NCBI GenBank assembly: GCA_038236005.1
Contig: JBBSTI010000108.1
Location: forward strand, 1 to 11,841
Reading direction: 5' to 3'
DNA length: 11,841 bases
Source of the DNA: CANKBT01 sp038236005
GTDB taxonomy: Bacteria > Actinomycetota > Actinomycetes > Mycobacteriales > SCTD01
Position numbers and translations under genes: made by a program. This document shows, piece by piece, positions 1 to 6,997 of the stretch. Under the pieces are notes generated by a model. It saw only the letters and a program-made list of their open reading frames with translations. It was not told the DNA's origin and did no database searches. Within the stretch, counting starts at the first letter, position 1. Each line of letters starts with the position of its first letter.

Positions 1-134
1 AGCTGATCGACGAGAAGGCAGGGCTCGCAGCCCGCGCCCTGGACGGCTCGGACGCAGCGGTCGGCTCCTCGGTCGACGTGCAGACCGAAGCGCTCGTCTC
101 GCTGCTCACCGACGCCCTGGAAAACCGCTCCTAG
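1..134 (+). CDS. C-terminal end of an unidentified protein, possibly SNF2-type helicase (5' end outside window)
   Basis: An open frame enters from the left edge (first full codon at position 3) and ends at TAG 132-134, giving the last 43 residues. They are mostly helical, starting LIDEKAGLAARALDG and ending TEALVSLLTDALENRS. The pattern of a helix with 'LI-x-x-K-x-x-LA' followed by a short acidic linker and a final leucine-rich helix resembles the C-terminal tail of bacterial SNF2/DEAD-box helicases, where it follows the last helicase motif. No catalytic motif lies inside the window, so this assignment is a resemblance only. The gene converges on the phosphatase, with only 38 bases between the two stop codons. 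A 10-bp tandem repeat (TCCTAGCCCC twice, 129-148) spans its stop codon. Confidence 0.45.
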   Translation, partial: LIDEKAGLAARALDGSDAAVGSSVDVQTEALVSLLTDALENRS

Positions 135-155
135 CCCCTCCTAGCCCCCCGCTCG

Positions 156-170
156 CGACGATCAGCGTCG
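156..170. terminator. Weak hairpin between convergent genes
   Basis: CGACG at 156-160 can pair with CGTCG at 166-170 around a 5-base loop, in the 38-base gap between two convergent stop codons. It is short and has no T-run on either side. It may serve as a bidirectional terminator, but position is the main argument. Confidence 0.2.
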
Positions 171-172
171 GC

Positions 173-1909
173 TCACCCCGGTCCGAGCACCCGCAGCGCC
201 AGCACCGCCACGTCGTCGTCCGCCTCGGCGGCAAGGTCTTTGAGCAGCACGTCGCACAGCTGCTCGAGCGGCAGCTGAGCAGCGGCCTGGGCGGCGATCC
301 TTAGCCGCTCCAGGCCGACGTCGAGGTCCTCGGCTCGACGCTCGACCAGCCCGTCGGTGTAGAGCACGACGGTGGAGCCGGCCGCCAGCTCTGCCGCGTG
401 CTCGGACCGGCTGGTGGTGTGGTCCAGCCCCAGCAACAGGTCCGACGGCCGGTCCAGCAGCTCGGCGGAGCCGTTCGCGTGCAGCAGCAGCGGTGGCGGG
501 TGACCGGCGTTGGACCACCTCAACGTCCAGGGCTCCTGCGGACGACCGGGCTCGTCCAGGGTCGCGAGAACGGCGGTCGCGAGCGCACCGACGGCCAGGT
601 CGCCCATGGCTTGGTCCAGGGCCGAGAGGACGGTGGCGGGTGCGTCCGGCAGCGCGTGCGCCACACCTCGCAGCAGGTTGCGTACCTGGGACATCGCCAC
701 CGCGGCATCCTGGTCGTGCCCGGCCACGTCGCCGATCGCCAGGTTCAGGCCCCGCTGGGTCCGGAAGGCGTCGTACCAGTCACCGCCGACCCGGGCCTGC
801 TGCGCTGCGGGCTGATAGCGGGCCGCCACCCCCAGTCCCTCCCAGGGGTGCAGCCGGGGCAGCAGGGCGCGTTGCAGCCCCTCTGACATCCGGGCGACCG
901 CCGCGGCCGCCGCCTGCCGTTCCTGCGCAGCCTCGATCCGGTCCAGGGTCAGGGCGCACTGTGCAGCGAACCCGTCCAGCAGCGCCAGCTCGTCGTCGTC
1001 GCAGACGTGTTCGTCGGCCCAGGACACCGTCAGGCTGCCCAGGCAACGGTCACCGACCGTCAGCGGCACGACCGCCCATCCGCGGACGCCCGTGGCCTCG
1101 TACACCTGGCTCATCACAGGATGAAAGGCAAGCCCTGAGGCCTGGGTCGGAAGCAGGATCCGTCGTCCCGCCCGGGCTGCCGCGACGGCAGGGATCGGGC
1201 TGTCCGCGGCGAGCACGTCCCCGGGTCCCCACTGCCCGGACCGGCTCTGACCGGTGACCGCCCAGCCTCCGGAGGGGTCCCGGGACAGCAGCGAGCCGCT
1301 GACGAAGCCGAACGCGGCGCGGCCCTGGTCCAGGACCGTGGTCGCGATGTCCTGGACGGTGACGGCCGCGGTCAGGGCGGTCGCCGCGTCGTTGAGCCCG
1401 GCGAGACGGCGCACGGCAAGGTCACGGGCAGCCAACGTCGTGGCCAGCGTCTGATTGAGCTCGAACAGGTCGGTCTCGATCAGCTCGACGCGGGCCTGCA
1501 GGGGTGAGCTGCGCTGCAGCACGAAGTCGGTGACGTCGTCGGTGCGCTGCACGATCAGCCGTACACGCCCGTCGTCGTCCAGGATCGGGTCAGCCGCGAT
1601 CAACCAGTGCCGCTCCCGCAACCGTCCCGTCCGGCCGTCGGCGATGTCGTAGCGAAAGACCGGCATCGCGTCGGAGCGACCGGTGTCGCCGACCGCCTCG
1701 AGAAAGGTGCGTGCGTACGCGACACCCTTCTCGTCGACCGCGTCCGCCGGGGGCGGGAACACCTCGAACTGGTTGCGGCCGACCAGATCGCTCAGCGCCC
1801 TGTCCACCATGGTGAGGTAGGCGCGGTTGGCCGCGACGATGTCCAGGTCCGGCGTGACGATGACGTATGGCGTGGACAGTCCGTCCAGAACAGACTCCAG
1901 CAGCTTCAC
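173..1909 (-). CDS. PAS-GAF-SpoIIE/PP2C-type serine phosphatase
   Basis: This encodes 578 residues with no signal peptide or membrane segment, so it should be a soluble sensor phosphatase. Residues about 1-125 look like a PAS sensor domain (VIVTPDLDIVAANRAYLTMV near the start, QRTDDVTDFV at its end). A short helical linker follows, then a GAF-like domain at about 170-325. Residues about 345-575 are a SpoIIE/RsbU-type PP2C domain with GGDWYD (375-380), GDVAGH (393-398), NAGHPPP (467-473), YTDGLVERR (517-525) and DDDVAVL (564-570). These supply the expected metal-binding aspartates. Family members dephosphorylate anti-anti-sigma factors and so control alternative sigma factors or stress responses; the target here is unknown, since no STAS or anti-sigma gene is nearby. 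The start is GTG at 1907-1909, preceded by a GGGGG run about 8 bases upstream; an in-frame stop at 1949-1951 rules out a long extension. Confidence 0.93.
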   Translation of the reverse strand: MKLLESVLDGLSTPYVIVTPDLDIVAANRAYLTMVDRALSDLVGRNQFEVFPPPADAVDEKGVAYARTFLEAVGDTGRSDAMPVFRYDIADGRTGRLRERHWLIAADPILDDDGRVRLIVQRTDDVTDFVLQRSSPLQARVELIETDLFELNQTLATTLAARDLAVRRLAGLNDAATALTAAVTVQDIATTVLDQGRAAFGFVSGSLLSRDPSGGWAVTGQSRSGQWGPGDVLAADSPIPAVAAARAGRRILLPTQASGLAFHPVMSQVYEATGVRGWAVVPLTVGDRCLGSLTVSWADEHVCDDDELALLDGFAAQCALTLDRIEAAQERQAAAAAVARMSEGLQRALLPRLHPWEGLGVAARYQPAAQQARVGGDWYDAFRTQRGLNLAIGDVAGHDQDAAVAMSQVRNLLRGVAHALPDAPATVLSALDQAMGDLAVGALATAVLATLDEPGRPQEPWTLRWSNAGHPPPLLLHANGSAELLDRPSDLLLGLDHTTSRSEHAAELAAGSTVVLYTDGLVERRAEDLDVGLERLRIAAQAAAQLPLEQLCDVLLKDLAAEADDDVAVLALRVLGPG

Positions 1910-1997
1910 CCGACGACCCCCCGGCCGATTTCTTACGGCGCCGGAACGTTACCGTCAGAACAGGCTCGGCGGGCATCAGACCGGGCAGGCGCCCTTC

Positions 1998-2426
1998 ATG
2001 GCCCTCATCGACAGTCCCGGTTTCGCCCACGTCCGTCTCACCGTCACCGACATCGCCCGCTCGAAGGCGTTCTACGACCAGGTCTTCGGCTGGCCGACCG
2101 CCATCGACGAGTCCGGCTCGATCGACGAGCCCGGGGTTGCCGAAGACCCGGCGAAGTTCTACGGCGGCACGGTCTACCAGACGCCGCAGGGCACGCTGTT
2201 CGGCCTCCGCCCCGTCGGCAGCACAGCCTTCGATCCGGACGAGACCGGCCTCGACCACGTCAGTTTCGCGGTCCCGTCCCGAGCCGCCCTCGACGAGGCG
2301 CTGACCGCCCTGACCGAGGCGGGCATCCCGCACGGGGAGATCACCGAGCTCACGGATGCGGGCATGGCCATCCTGTCCTTCCAGGACCCGGACGACATCA
2401 ACATCGAGCTCGCCGCCATGCTGTAG
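1998..2426 (+). CDS. VOC (glyoxalase/bleomycin resistance-fold) family protein
   Basis: This small soluble protein has 142 residues, the normal size for a single-chain VOC protein with two beta-alpha-beta-beta-beta modules. Module 1 starts HVRLTVTDIARSKAFYDQVF (11-30) and module 2 starts GLDHVSFAVPS (84-94). Candidate metal ligands are H11, H87 and E137 (in DDINIEL). The usual glutamate closing module 1 is not obvious: TLFGL is there instead (66-70). The metal site may therefore be incomplete, and the protein could be a binding or resistance protein rather than a true lactoylglutathione lyase. The substrate cannot be told. ATG 1998 was chosen because the domain begins right after it and a GGGCAGG sequence lies about 9 bases upstream. 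The gene is divergent from the phosphatase, with 88 bases between starts, so the two promoters probably share that gap. Confidence 0.88.
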   Translation: MALIDSPGFAHVRLTVTDIARSKAFYDQVFGWPTAIDESGSIDEPGVAEDPAKFYGGTVYQTPQGTLFGLRPVGSTAFDPDETGLDHVSFAVPSRAALDEALTALTEAGIPHGEITELTDAGMAILSFQDPDDINIELAAML

Positions 2427-2447
2427 GGACTCGGAGTCCGCTTCTTT
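2427..2447 (+). terminator. Possible weak terminator after the VOC gene
   Basis: Directly after the stop codon, GGACT (2427-2431) can pair with AGTCC (2435-2439) around a 3-base loop, followed by the pyrimidine-rich CTTCTTT at 2441-2447. The stem is only 5 bp, so this is a tentative call. Confidence 0.3.
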
Positions 2448-2540
2448 CCGGGAGCGTTGAGCCGTGATCTTCCTCGCCTGCAGCGGGCCGGACATGACGC
2501 CAGATCAAGCTCAGCGACCACCCCGCGGGACGTCGCTGTC

Positions 2541-2569
2541 ATGAAACTGCCACAAGAGGCGGCTATGGT
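2541..2569 (+). promoter_or_regulatory. Candidate sigma-70-like promoter for the ABC importer operon
   Basis: ATGAAA at 2541-2546 (4/6 match to TTGACA) and TATGGT at 2564-2569 (4/6 match to TATAAT) are separated by exactly 17 bases. The predicted start would be near 2576, giving a leader of about 110 bases before the first permease. This 259-base gap (2427-2685) holds no convincing gene. The match is modest and rests on spacing and position. Confidence 0.33.
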
Positions 2570-2685
2570 CACTCGTCGTTCCGACCTTCCTGAAGGATCG
2601 TCGGTGTTCGCCCGCACCATCGCACCGCGCCACCTGTCTTGCGGCGCACGGCGAGCGGCCCCCTGACCCCGACCGTCGGAGACAT

Positions 2686-3330
2686 GTGACCTTCCTCGAC
2701 TATCTCGAGAACAATCGTCGACCGCTGCTCGAGCTCACGTTGGCCCACGTCCAGCTCGTGCTGACCTCGATCGCCATCGCTTTGGTCCTGGGCACCACCC
2801 TGGGCGTCATGGCGCACCGGGTGCCCAGCTTCCGACCCTTCGCGCTGACGTTCTCGGCCACGATGCTGACGATCCCCTCCCTGGCGCTGTTTGCGCTGAC
2901 GATCCCCCTGCTCGGCCTCGGCAGCAAGCCGTCGATCTTCGCGCTGGTGCTCTACGGGCTCCTGCCGATCGTGCGCAACACGATCGCCGGCCTCGAGGGG
3001 GTCGACCCCGCTGTGGTGCGGGCCGCCCGCGGCATGGGCATGTCACCCGGCCGCCGGTTCCTGCGCATCGAGCTGCCGCTGGCCTGGCCCGTGCTGCTCG
3101 CCGGGGTGCGGGTCTCCACCCAGGTCGTCATCGGCATCGCCGCCATCGCGGCCTTCGTGAACGGTCCCGGTCTGGGCAACGAGATCTTCCGCGGGCTCCG
3201 CTCGCTGGGCAGCCCGTTCGCCCTCAACTTCGTGCTCGGCGGCACGCTGGGGATCGTCGTCCTCGCCCTGCTGTTCGACGCTGCCTTCATCCTTCTGCAG
3301 CGTCTCACCACCTCGAAAGGCGTGCGATGA
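2686..3330 (+). CDS. ABC importer permease, osmoprotectant/quaternary-amine (OpuC/ProW-like) family
   Basis: This encodes a 214-residue inner-membrane protein with about five or six hydrophobic segments (roughly 20-44, 52-76, 82-98, 135-160 and 180-206). The cytoplasmic coupling loop (EAA motif) that docks on the ATPase is at about 107-133, with DPAVVRAARGMGMSPGRRF followed by ELPLAWP. The nearby GLLPIVRNTIAGLEGVDP (91-108) is typical of the glycine betaine/choline/carnitine branch of BPD_transp_1 permeases, and the short length also fits that branch. The start is GTG 2686 with a purine-rich CGGAGA a few bases upstream. The stop overlaps the ATG of the ATPase gene by 4 bases, so the two are likely translationally coupled. 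It presumably pairs with the second permease to form a heterodimeric channel. Confidence 0.93.
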   Translation: MTFLDYLENNRRPLLELTLAHVQLVLTSIAIALVLGTTLGVMAHRVPSFRPFALTFSATMLTIPSLALFALTIPLLGLGSKPSIFALVLYGLLPIVRNTIAGLEGVDPAVVRAARGMGMSPGRRFLRIELPLAWPVLLAGVRVSTQVVIGIAAIAAFVNGPGLGNEIFRGLRSLGSPFALNFVLGGTLGIVVLALLFDAAFILLQRLTTSKGVR

Positions 3331-4529
3331 CCTCCCTCTCCACCGACGACACCAGCACCCCGATGATCCGCCTGGACGAGCTGACGAAAAGCTTTCGAGG
3401 CCAGTCCGAGCCAGCTGTCGACCGCGTGTCGATGGACATCCGCCGTGGCGAGATCGTCGTGCTCGTGGGTCCGTCCGGGTGCGGCAAGACGACCACGATG
3501 GAGCTGATCAACAAGCTCATCGAGCCGACCTCCGGGCGCATCTTCATGGACGGCGAGGACGTGACGCACGGAGACCCCGACGAGCTGCGCCGGCGCATCG
3601 GTTACGTCATCCAGGAGACGGGGCTGTTCCCGCACCAGACCATCGCCAGCAACATCGCCACCGTGCCGAAGATGCTCGGTTGGAAGAAGCCGCGCATCGC
3701 GGAGCGCGTCGACGAGCTGCTGGAGCTGGTGGGCATGGACGCCGCGACCTACCGGGGCCGCTATCCCAAAGAGCTGTCCGGCGGTCAGCGCCAGCGCATC
3801 GGTGTCGCCCGCGCGATGGCGGCCGACCCGCCGGTCATGCTCATGGACGAGCCGTTCGGCGCGATCGACCCGATCACCCGGGAGCGGCTGCAGAACGAGT
3901 TTCTGAGGGTGCAGCAGCAGATCCAGAAGACGATCGTCTTCGTCACGCACGACGTCGACGAGGCGATCAAGATGGGCGACCGGATCGCCGTGCTGCGCGA
4001 CCAGTCGCACATCGCCCAGTTCGACACGCCCGCGGAGATCCTCACCAACCCGGCCGACAGCTATGTCGAGGACTTCATCGGCGCCGGCGCTGCGCTCAAG
4101 CGGCTCAACCTCACCCGGATCCGCGACGTCGAGATGACCACCGACTGTCCCACGGCGCGCCTCACCGACTCGGTGGAACAGGTGCGCAACCAGCTCAACG
4201 CCTCGGAATGGACAGCCGTGCTGCTGCTGGACGAGGCCGGGCGGCCGAAGCGCTGGGTCAACGCTCGCGACCTGCGTCGCCCCGAGAAGGACCTGAGCCG
4301 GCTGGGCCTGCCCGCAGCCGCGCTCGTCGAGCCGCACGCCACCCTGTCGGACGCCCTCAACGAGATGATCACCGGCAGCGCCGGGGTCGCGATGGTCGTC
4401 GACGGGCGCGGCGCCTACCAGGGGCTGGTCGACATGGACACGCTGATGATCAACGTGCGTTCCGAGCGCGACCGCAACACCGAGTACTACCGGGCGGCGA
4501 AGATCGACCCTGCGGTGCTCACCCCGTGA
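3327..4529 (+). CDS. ABC importer ATP-binding subunit with CBS domains (OpuCA/ProV-like)
   Basis: This encodes a 400-residue cytoplasmic ATPase. It has Walker A GPSGCGKTT (48-56), Q-loop Q96 (VIQETGLFPH), signature LSGGQRQR (150-157), Walker B VMLMDEP (170-176, catalytic E175) and H-loop H208 (FVTHDVDEA). All key residues are present, so it should be active. Residues about 265-380 form a C-terminal regulatory part with two CBS-like halves, for example LSDALNEMITGSAGVAMVVD at 340-359. In the OpuA/ProV family such CBS modules sense ionic strength or cyclic di-AMP; whether that holds here is not shown. The ATG at 3327 overlaps the upstream stop (ATGA), and its own TGA overlaps the GTG of the next permease (GTGA). 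This arrangement places it firmly in one operon with both permeases. Confidence 0.96.
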   Translation: MTSLSTDDTSTPMIRLDELTKSFRGQSEPAVDRVSMDIRRGEIVVLVGPSGCGKTTTMELINKLIEPTSGRIFMDGEDVTHGDPDELRRRIGYVIQETGLFPHQTIASNIATVPKMLGWKKPRIAERVDELLELVGMDAATYRGRYPKELSGGQRQRIGVARAMAADPPVMLMDEPFGAIDPITRERLQNEFLRVQQQIQKTIVFVTHDVDEAIKMGDRIAVLRDQSHIAQFDTPAEILTNPADSYVEDFIGAGAALKRLNLTRIRDVEMTTDCPTARLTDSVEQVRNQLNASEWTAVLLLDEAGRPKRWVNARDLRRPEKDLSRLGLPAAALVEPHATLSDALNEMITGSAGVAMVVDGRGAYQGLVDMDTLMINVRSERDRNTEYYRAAKIDPAVLTP

Positions 4530-5338
4530 CCGCCCCGACCCAGGTGGCGCAGACCCGGGAGACCGAGGCCGACCAGGAGCTGGCGACTGCTGCCGTCGCG
4601 TCCACCCGCCCGGCGCGGCGCAGCCTGGTGGCGTGGATCGGCATGCCGCTGTTCCTGCTCGCGGTCAACGGCCTGCTGTACCTCTGGGTGCAGAGCCAGA
4701 CGCTCGACAGCATCGAGGCGCGCGTGCTCAACGCCCCGTTCCTGCGTACCAAGCTGGTCGAGCACGTCCAGCTGAGCCTGGTATCGACCTTCTTCGTCAT
4801 CCTGATCGCCATCCCGCTCGGCATCCTGGCGACGCGCCCGAGCACCCGCCGGGCGAGCCCGGTGATCCTGGCCGTCGGCAACCTCGGCCAGGCGATCCCG
4901 TCCTTCGGTCTGATCACCCTCATCGTGCTGGGCCTCGGGGTCGGTTTCCGCTCGATCATCATCGGGCTGGTCGCCTACTCGGCCCTGCCGATCCTGCGCA
5001 ACACCATCGTCGGCCTGCAGCAGGTCGACCCGGCGCTCACCAAGGCCGCGCGCGGCATGGGGATGAGCTCGATGCGCGTGCTGCGCACGGTCGAGCTGCC
5101 GCTGGCGGTCCCGATCATCCTCGCCGGCGTGCGCACGGCGCTCATCTTGAACGTCGGCACCGCGACGCTGGCGACCTTCTTCGGAGGGGGAGGTCTGGGC
5201 TTCGTGATCTTCAACGGCATCCAGCTCAGCCGCGACGTGGTGCTCATCACCGGGGCTGTCATGGCCTCCTCCCTCGCCCTGCTAGCCGACTACATCGCCG
5301 GCGCGGTCGAGGACCTGCTCTCCCCACGAGGGCTCTGA
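4526..5338 (+). CDS. Second ABC importer permease (OpuC/ProW-like) with N-terminal extension
   Basis: This encodes a 270-residue membrane protein. A polar, Ala/Thr/Glu-rich cytoplasmic N-terminus of about 33 residues precedes a hydrophobic segment at 35-56. A loop and a permease core of about 75-260 follow. The EAA coupling loop is at 168-196 (DPALTKAARGMGMSSMRVL then ELPLAVP), nearly the same as in the first permease, so the two are paralogues. The glycine-rich FFGGGGLGFVIFNGI (218-232) matches the conserved 'GGGGLG' turn of this permease branch. The chosen start is GTG 4526, which overlaps the TGA of the ATPase gene. The extra N-terminal segment and first hydrophobic helix are absent from the first permease. 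Sixty bases separate it from the lipoprotein gene. Confidence 0.94.
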   Translation: MTAPTQVAQTRETEADQELATAAVASTRPARRSLVAWIGMPLFLLAVNGLLYLWVQSQTLDSIEARVLNAPFLRTKLVEHVQLSLVSTFFVILIAIPLGILATRPSTRRASPVILAVGNLGQAIPSFGLITLIVLGLGVGFRSIIIGLVAYSALPILRNTIVGLQQVDPALTKAARGMGMSSMRVLRTVELPLAVPIILAGVRTALILNVGTATLATFFGGGGLGFVIFNGIQLSRDVVLITGAVMASSLALLADYIAGAVEDLLSPRGL

Positions 5339-5398
5339 CCACCGAGCCCGGCCATCCGCACCACCACCAGAGATCGAACCCGACAGAGAGAAGAACCC

Positions 5399-6385
5399 AT
5401 GCGATCCCCCAAGACCCTGCTCCCCCTGGTCGTCGCCGGCCTGCTGCTGGGTGCCAGCGCCTGCGGCAGCAGCGGCGGCAGCAGCAGCCCCGCGCAGCCC
5501 GCGACGGGTGCGAGTGACGCGACCGACGCGACCGACGCGACCGACCTGTCCGGCGCCACCTTCACGGTGGGTTCCAAGGACTTTGACGAGCAGCTCGTCC
5601 TCGGCAACATCAGCAAGGCGCTGCTGGAGAACGCCGGCGCCACGGTCGTCGACCAGATCAACATCGGCGGCACCGACGCAGCACGCGCGGCGCTCACGTC
5701 CGGCGCGATCGACACCTACTGGGAATACAACGGCACCGCCTGGATCAGCTTCTTCAAGGAGACCGACCCGATCCCGGACCGCATCAAGCAGTACGAGGCA
5801 GTGCGCGACCGCGACCTGACCGAGAACAAGCTGGTCTGGCTGGAGCCCGCGGACTTCAACAACACCTACGGCCTGGCGTTCCGGAGCGAGGCCGCCGAGG
5901 AGCTCGGGAACCCCAAGACGTTCTCCGACCTGAAGAACATCGACCCGTCGAAGCTGACGCTGTGCGTCGAGAGCGAGTTCTCCACCCGCGACGACGGTCT
6001 GCCCGGCCTCAAGAAGGCCTACGGCCTCGACATCCCGACCGACAACGTCACGGTGCTGGACACCGGCATCGTCTACACCTCGGTCGACAAGGGTGAGCCC
6101 TGCAACTTCGGTGAGATCTTCACCACCGACGGACGCATCGCGGCCCTCGACCTCACGCTGCTCGAGGACGACAAGAACTTCTTCCCGCTCTACAACGCCT
6201 CACCGGTCTTTACGCAGGCGTCGTTCGAGCCGTACAGCGACCAGCTCACCGCGCTCTACGCCCCGGTGACCAAGGCCCTGACGCAGGACGTCATGACCGA
6301 GCTCAACAAGCGGGTCTCCGCCGACGGCGAGCGTCCGGAGATGGTTGCCACGTCGTGGCTCAAGGAGAACGGCTTCATCAGCTAG
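5399..6385 (+). CDS. Substrate-binding lipoprotein of the osmoprotectant-type ABC importer (OpuAC/ProX-like)
   Basis: This encodes 328 residues. A lipoprotein signal peptide (MRSPK, hydrophobic core 7-19) leads to the lipobox ASAC with Cys22, so the mature protein should be lipid-anchored on the outer face of the membrane. A flexible Ser/Gly/Ala/Thr/Asp linker (23-50) contains a triple ATD repeat. The binding domain is about 53-328: FTVGSKDFDEQLVLGN (55-70) and GAIDTYWEYNGTAW (102-115) are hallmarks of the OpuAC/QAT family, which binds betaine, choline, carnitine or similar cations in an aromatic cage. The ligand cannot be fixed from sequence. C189 and C235 could form a disulfide. An AGAGAGAAG stretch before ATG 5399 is a good ribosome-binding site. 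Having the binding protein last, after 60 bases and with its own strong ribosome-binding site, suits its need for higher expression. Confidence 0.95.
   Translation: MRSPKTLLPLVVAGLLLGASACGSSGGSSSPAQPATGASDATDATDATDLSGATFTVGSKDFDEQLVLGNISKALLENAGATVVDQINIGGTDAARAALTSGAIDTYWEYNGTAWISFFKETDPIPDRIKQYEAVRDRDLTENKLVWLEPADFNNTYGLAFRSEAAEELGNPKTFSDLKNIDPSKLTLCVESEFSTRDDGLPGLKKAYGLDIPTDNVTVLDTGIVYTSVDKGEPCNFGEIFTTDGRIAALDLTLLEDDKNFFPLYNASPVFTQASFEPYSDQLTALYAPVTKALTQDVMTELNKRVSADGERPEMVATSWLKENGFIS
5519..5545 (+). repeat. Three tandem 9-bp units GCGACCGAC inside the lipoprotein linker
   Basis: Three perfect copies of GCGACCGAC are in frame and encode (Ala-Thr-Asp)x3 at residues 41-49. A degenerate fourth unit, GCGAGTGAC, precedes them at 5510-5518. 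The repeat lies in the flexible tether between the lipid-anchored cysteine and the binding domain, so copy-number change would lengthen or shorten the tether without breaking the fold. Confidence 0.9.
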
Positions 6386-6402
6386 CTGCTCGTTGCACGG
6401 CG

Positions 6403-6440
6403 CGTCGTCCCGGTCTCAGCTTCTTGAGGCCGGGACGACG
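6403..6440 (+). terminator. Strong rho-independent-type hairpin ending the importer operon
   Basis: A 15-bp stem (6403-6417 with 6426-6440, one G-T wobble, otherwise perfect) encloses the 8-base loop AGCTTCTT and begins 17 bases after the lipoprotein stop codon. There is no T-run after it, which is common for terminators in high-GC actinobacteria. Confidence 0.85.
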
Positions 6441-6460
6441 TCGTTCCGGTCAAGGCTCGC

Positions 6461-6510
6461 CGTCAGGTCGGTAAGGCGGACCTGACGACGGCGGCACCCG
6501 ATGGTGCCGC
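6461..6510. other. Two further hairpins downstream of the operon terminator
   Basis: CGTCAGGTC (6461-6469) pairs perfectly with GACCTGACG (6479-6487) around 9 bases. Then GCGGCACC (6491-6498) pairs perfectly with GGTGCCGC (6503-6510) around the tetraloop CGAT. With the main terminator this makes three stem-loops within 110 bases. They may be backup terminators, including for transcription from the tRNA side, or part of a small structured RNA. No gene is seen in 6386-6586. Confidence 0.6.
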
Positions 6511-6586
6511 CAGCACGCATCGTCGAGGGCTCGTGCCCGAGCAGGCGCTCTCGGCGAGCTTGCCATCGGCGCCGGTCACTTCTGCG

Positions 6587-6628
6587 TGGGGCGGGTGGGG
6601 CTCGAACCCACGACCGAGGGATTATGAG
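6587..6628 (-). tRNA. 3' half of a CAT-anticodon tRNA (Met or Ile2), truncated: probable attachment-site scar
   Basis: Read on the minus strand, this has anticodon loop CTCATAA (6628-6622, anticodon CAT), 3' anticodon stem TCCCT, 5-base variable loop, a perfect T arm (GTGGG / TTCGAGC / CCCAC, 6611-6595), 3' acceptor strand CCGCCCC and discriminator A (6587). No CCA is encoded. The 5' half is missing: the bases beyond the anticodon loop do not supply AGGGA to close the anticodon stem, and no D arm or GGGGCGG 5' acceptor strand follows. Identity stopping exactly at the anticodon loop is typical of the 3' tRNA piece left at one end of an element integrated by a tyrosine recombinase. The element would lie to the right. 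An intact partner tRNA is not in the window. Confidence 0.8.
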
Positions 6629-6920
6629 TGAGAACTGAGGGCAACCGCCCGTATTCGCCGACGTGCTTCGTCCCAGCTCAGAGGCTGTATCGTACTTCCC
6701 CGGATCCTGGCGAACGGGGGCGAATTTCGGCAGAAGGCAACCAAGATGGCACCGCGACGGAGGCCCTTCCCCCTAGCTTTAGAACTCCTCGAGCTCAGCG
6801 CCTGCACGTCGAGCGGCGACGACGTCCCAGCCAGACTTCGACGGACGCGGTCGCCTCGACGGGCGCCGGGCCGGCCCCATTCAGGGGACTGCTCGACGCG
6901 ACCGGCCGGGAGGGTTCGCG
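6629..6920. other. Gene-free stretch between the tRNA scar and the nuclease gene
   Basis: About 290 bases with no open frame that resembles a protein, on either strand. It includes slightly more A/T-rich patches than its surroundings (for example around 6770-6790). I see no integrase remnant, no long repeat and no clear promoter. It is probably the end of the inserted element next to the attachment site. Confidence 0.5.
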
Positions 6921-6958
6921 GGTCCGTTCCTAAGGGCCCTCGAGGGCCGCAGCGGACC
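6921..6958 (-). terminator. Palindrome-cored hairpin after the nuclease gene
   Basis: GGCCCTCGAGGGCC (6935-6948) is a perfect 14-base palindrome, framed by GGTCCG (6921-6926) and CGGACC (6953-6958), which pair with each other. It lies 39 bases beyond the nuclease stop codon on the minus strand, the right place to terminate the two-gene transcript. There is no clear T-run. Confidence 0.55.
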
Positions 6959-6997
6959 GTCCGGAGGCAGCGAGGGCCACCCCGGCAGGTGACCGCG

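Noticed and set aside
1607..2467. Plus and minus open frames of about 290-300 codons overlapping the phosphatase start and the VOC gene
   Set aside because: They cross two well-supported genes in other frames and have low-complexity Arg/Pro/Gly composition.
2457..2666. Possible small protein (69 codons) before the importer operon
   Set aside because: It has no convincing ribosome-binding site, no motif and atypical composition. The segment is better explained as a leader and promoter region.
2952..4337. 461-codon minus-strand open frame opposite the permease and ATPase genes
   Set aside because: The plus strand encodes textbook ABC transporter motifs over the same bases. The antisense translation has no recognisable family pattern.
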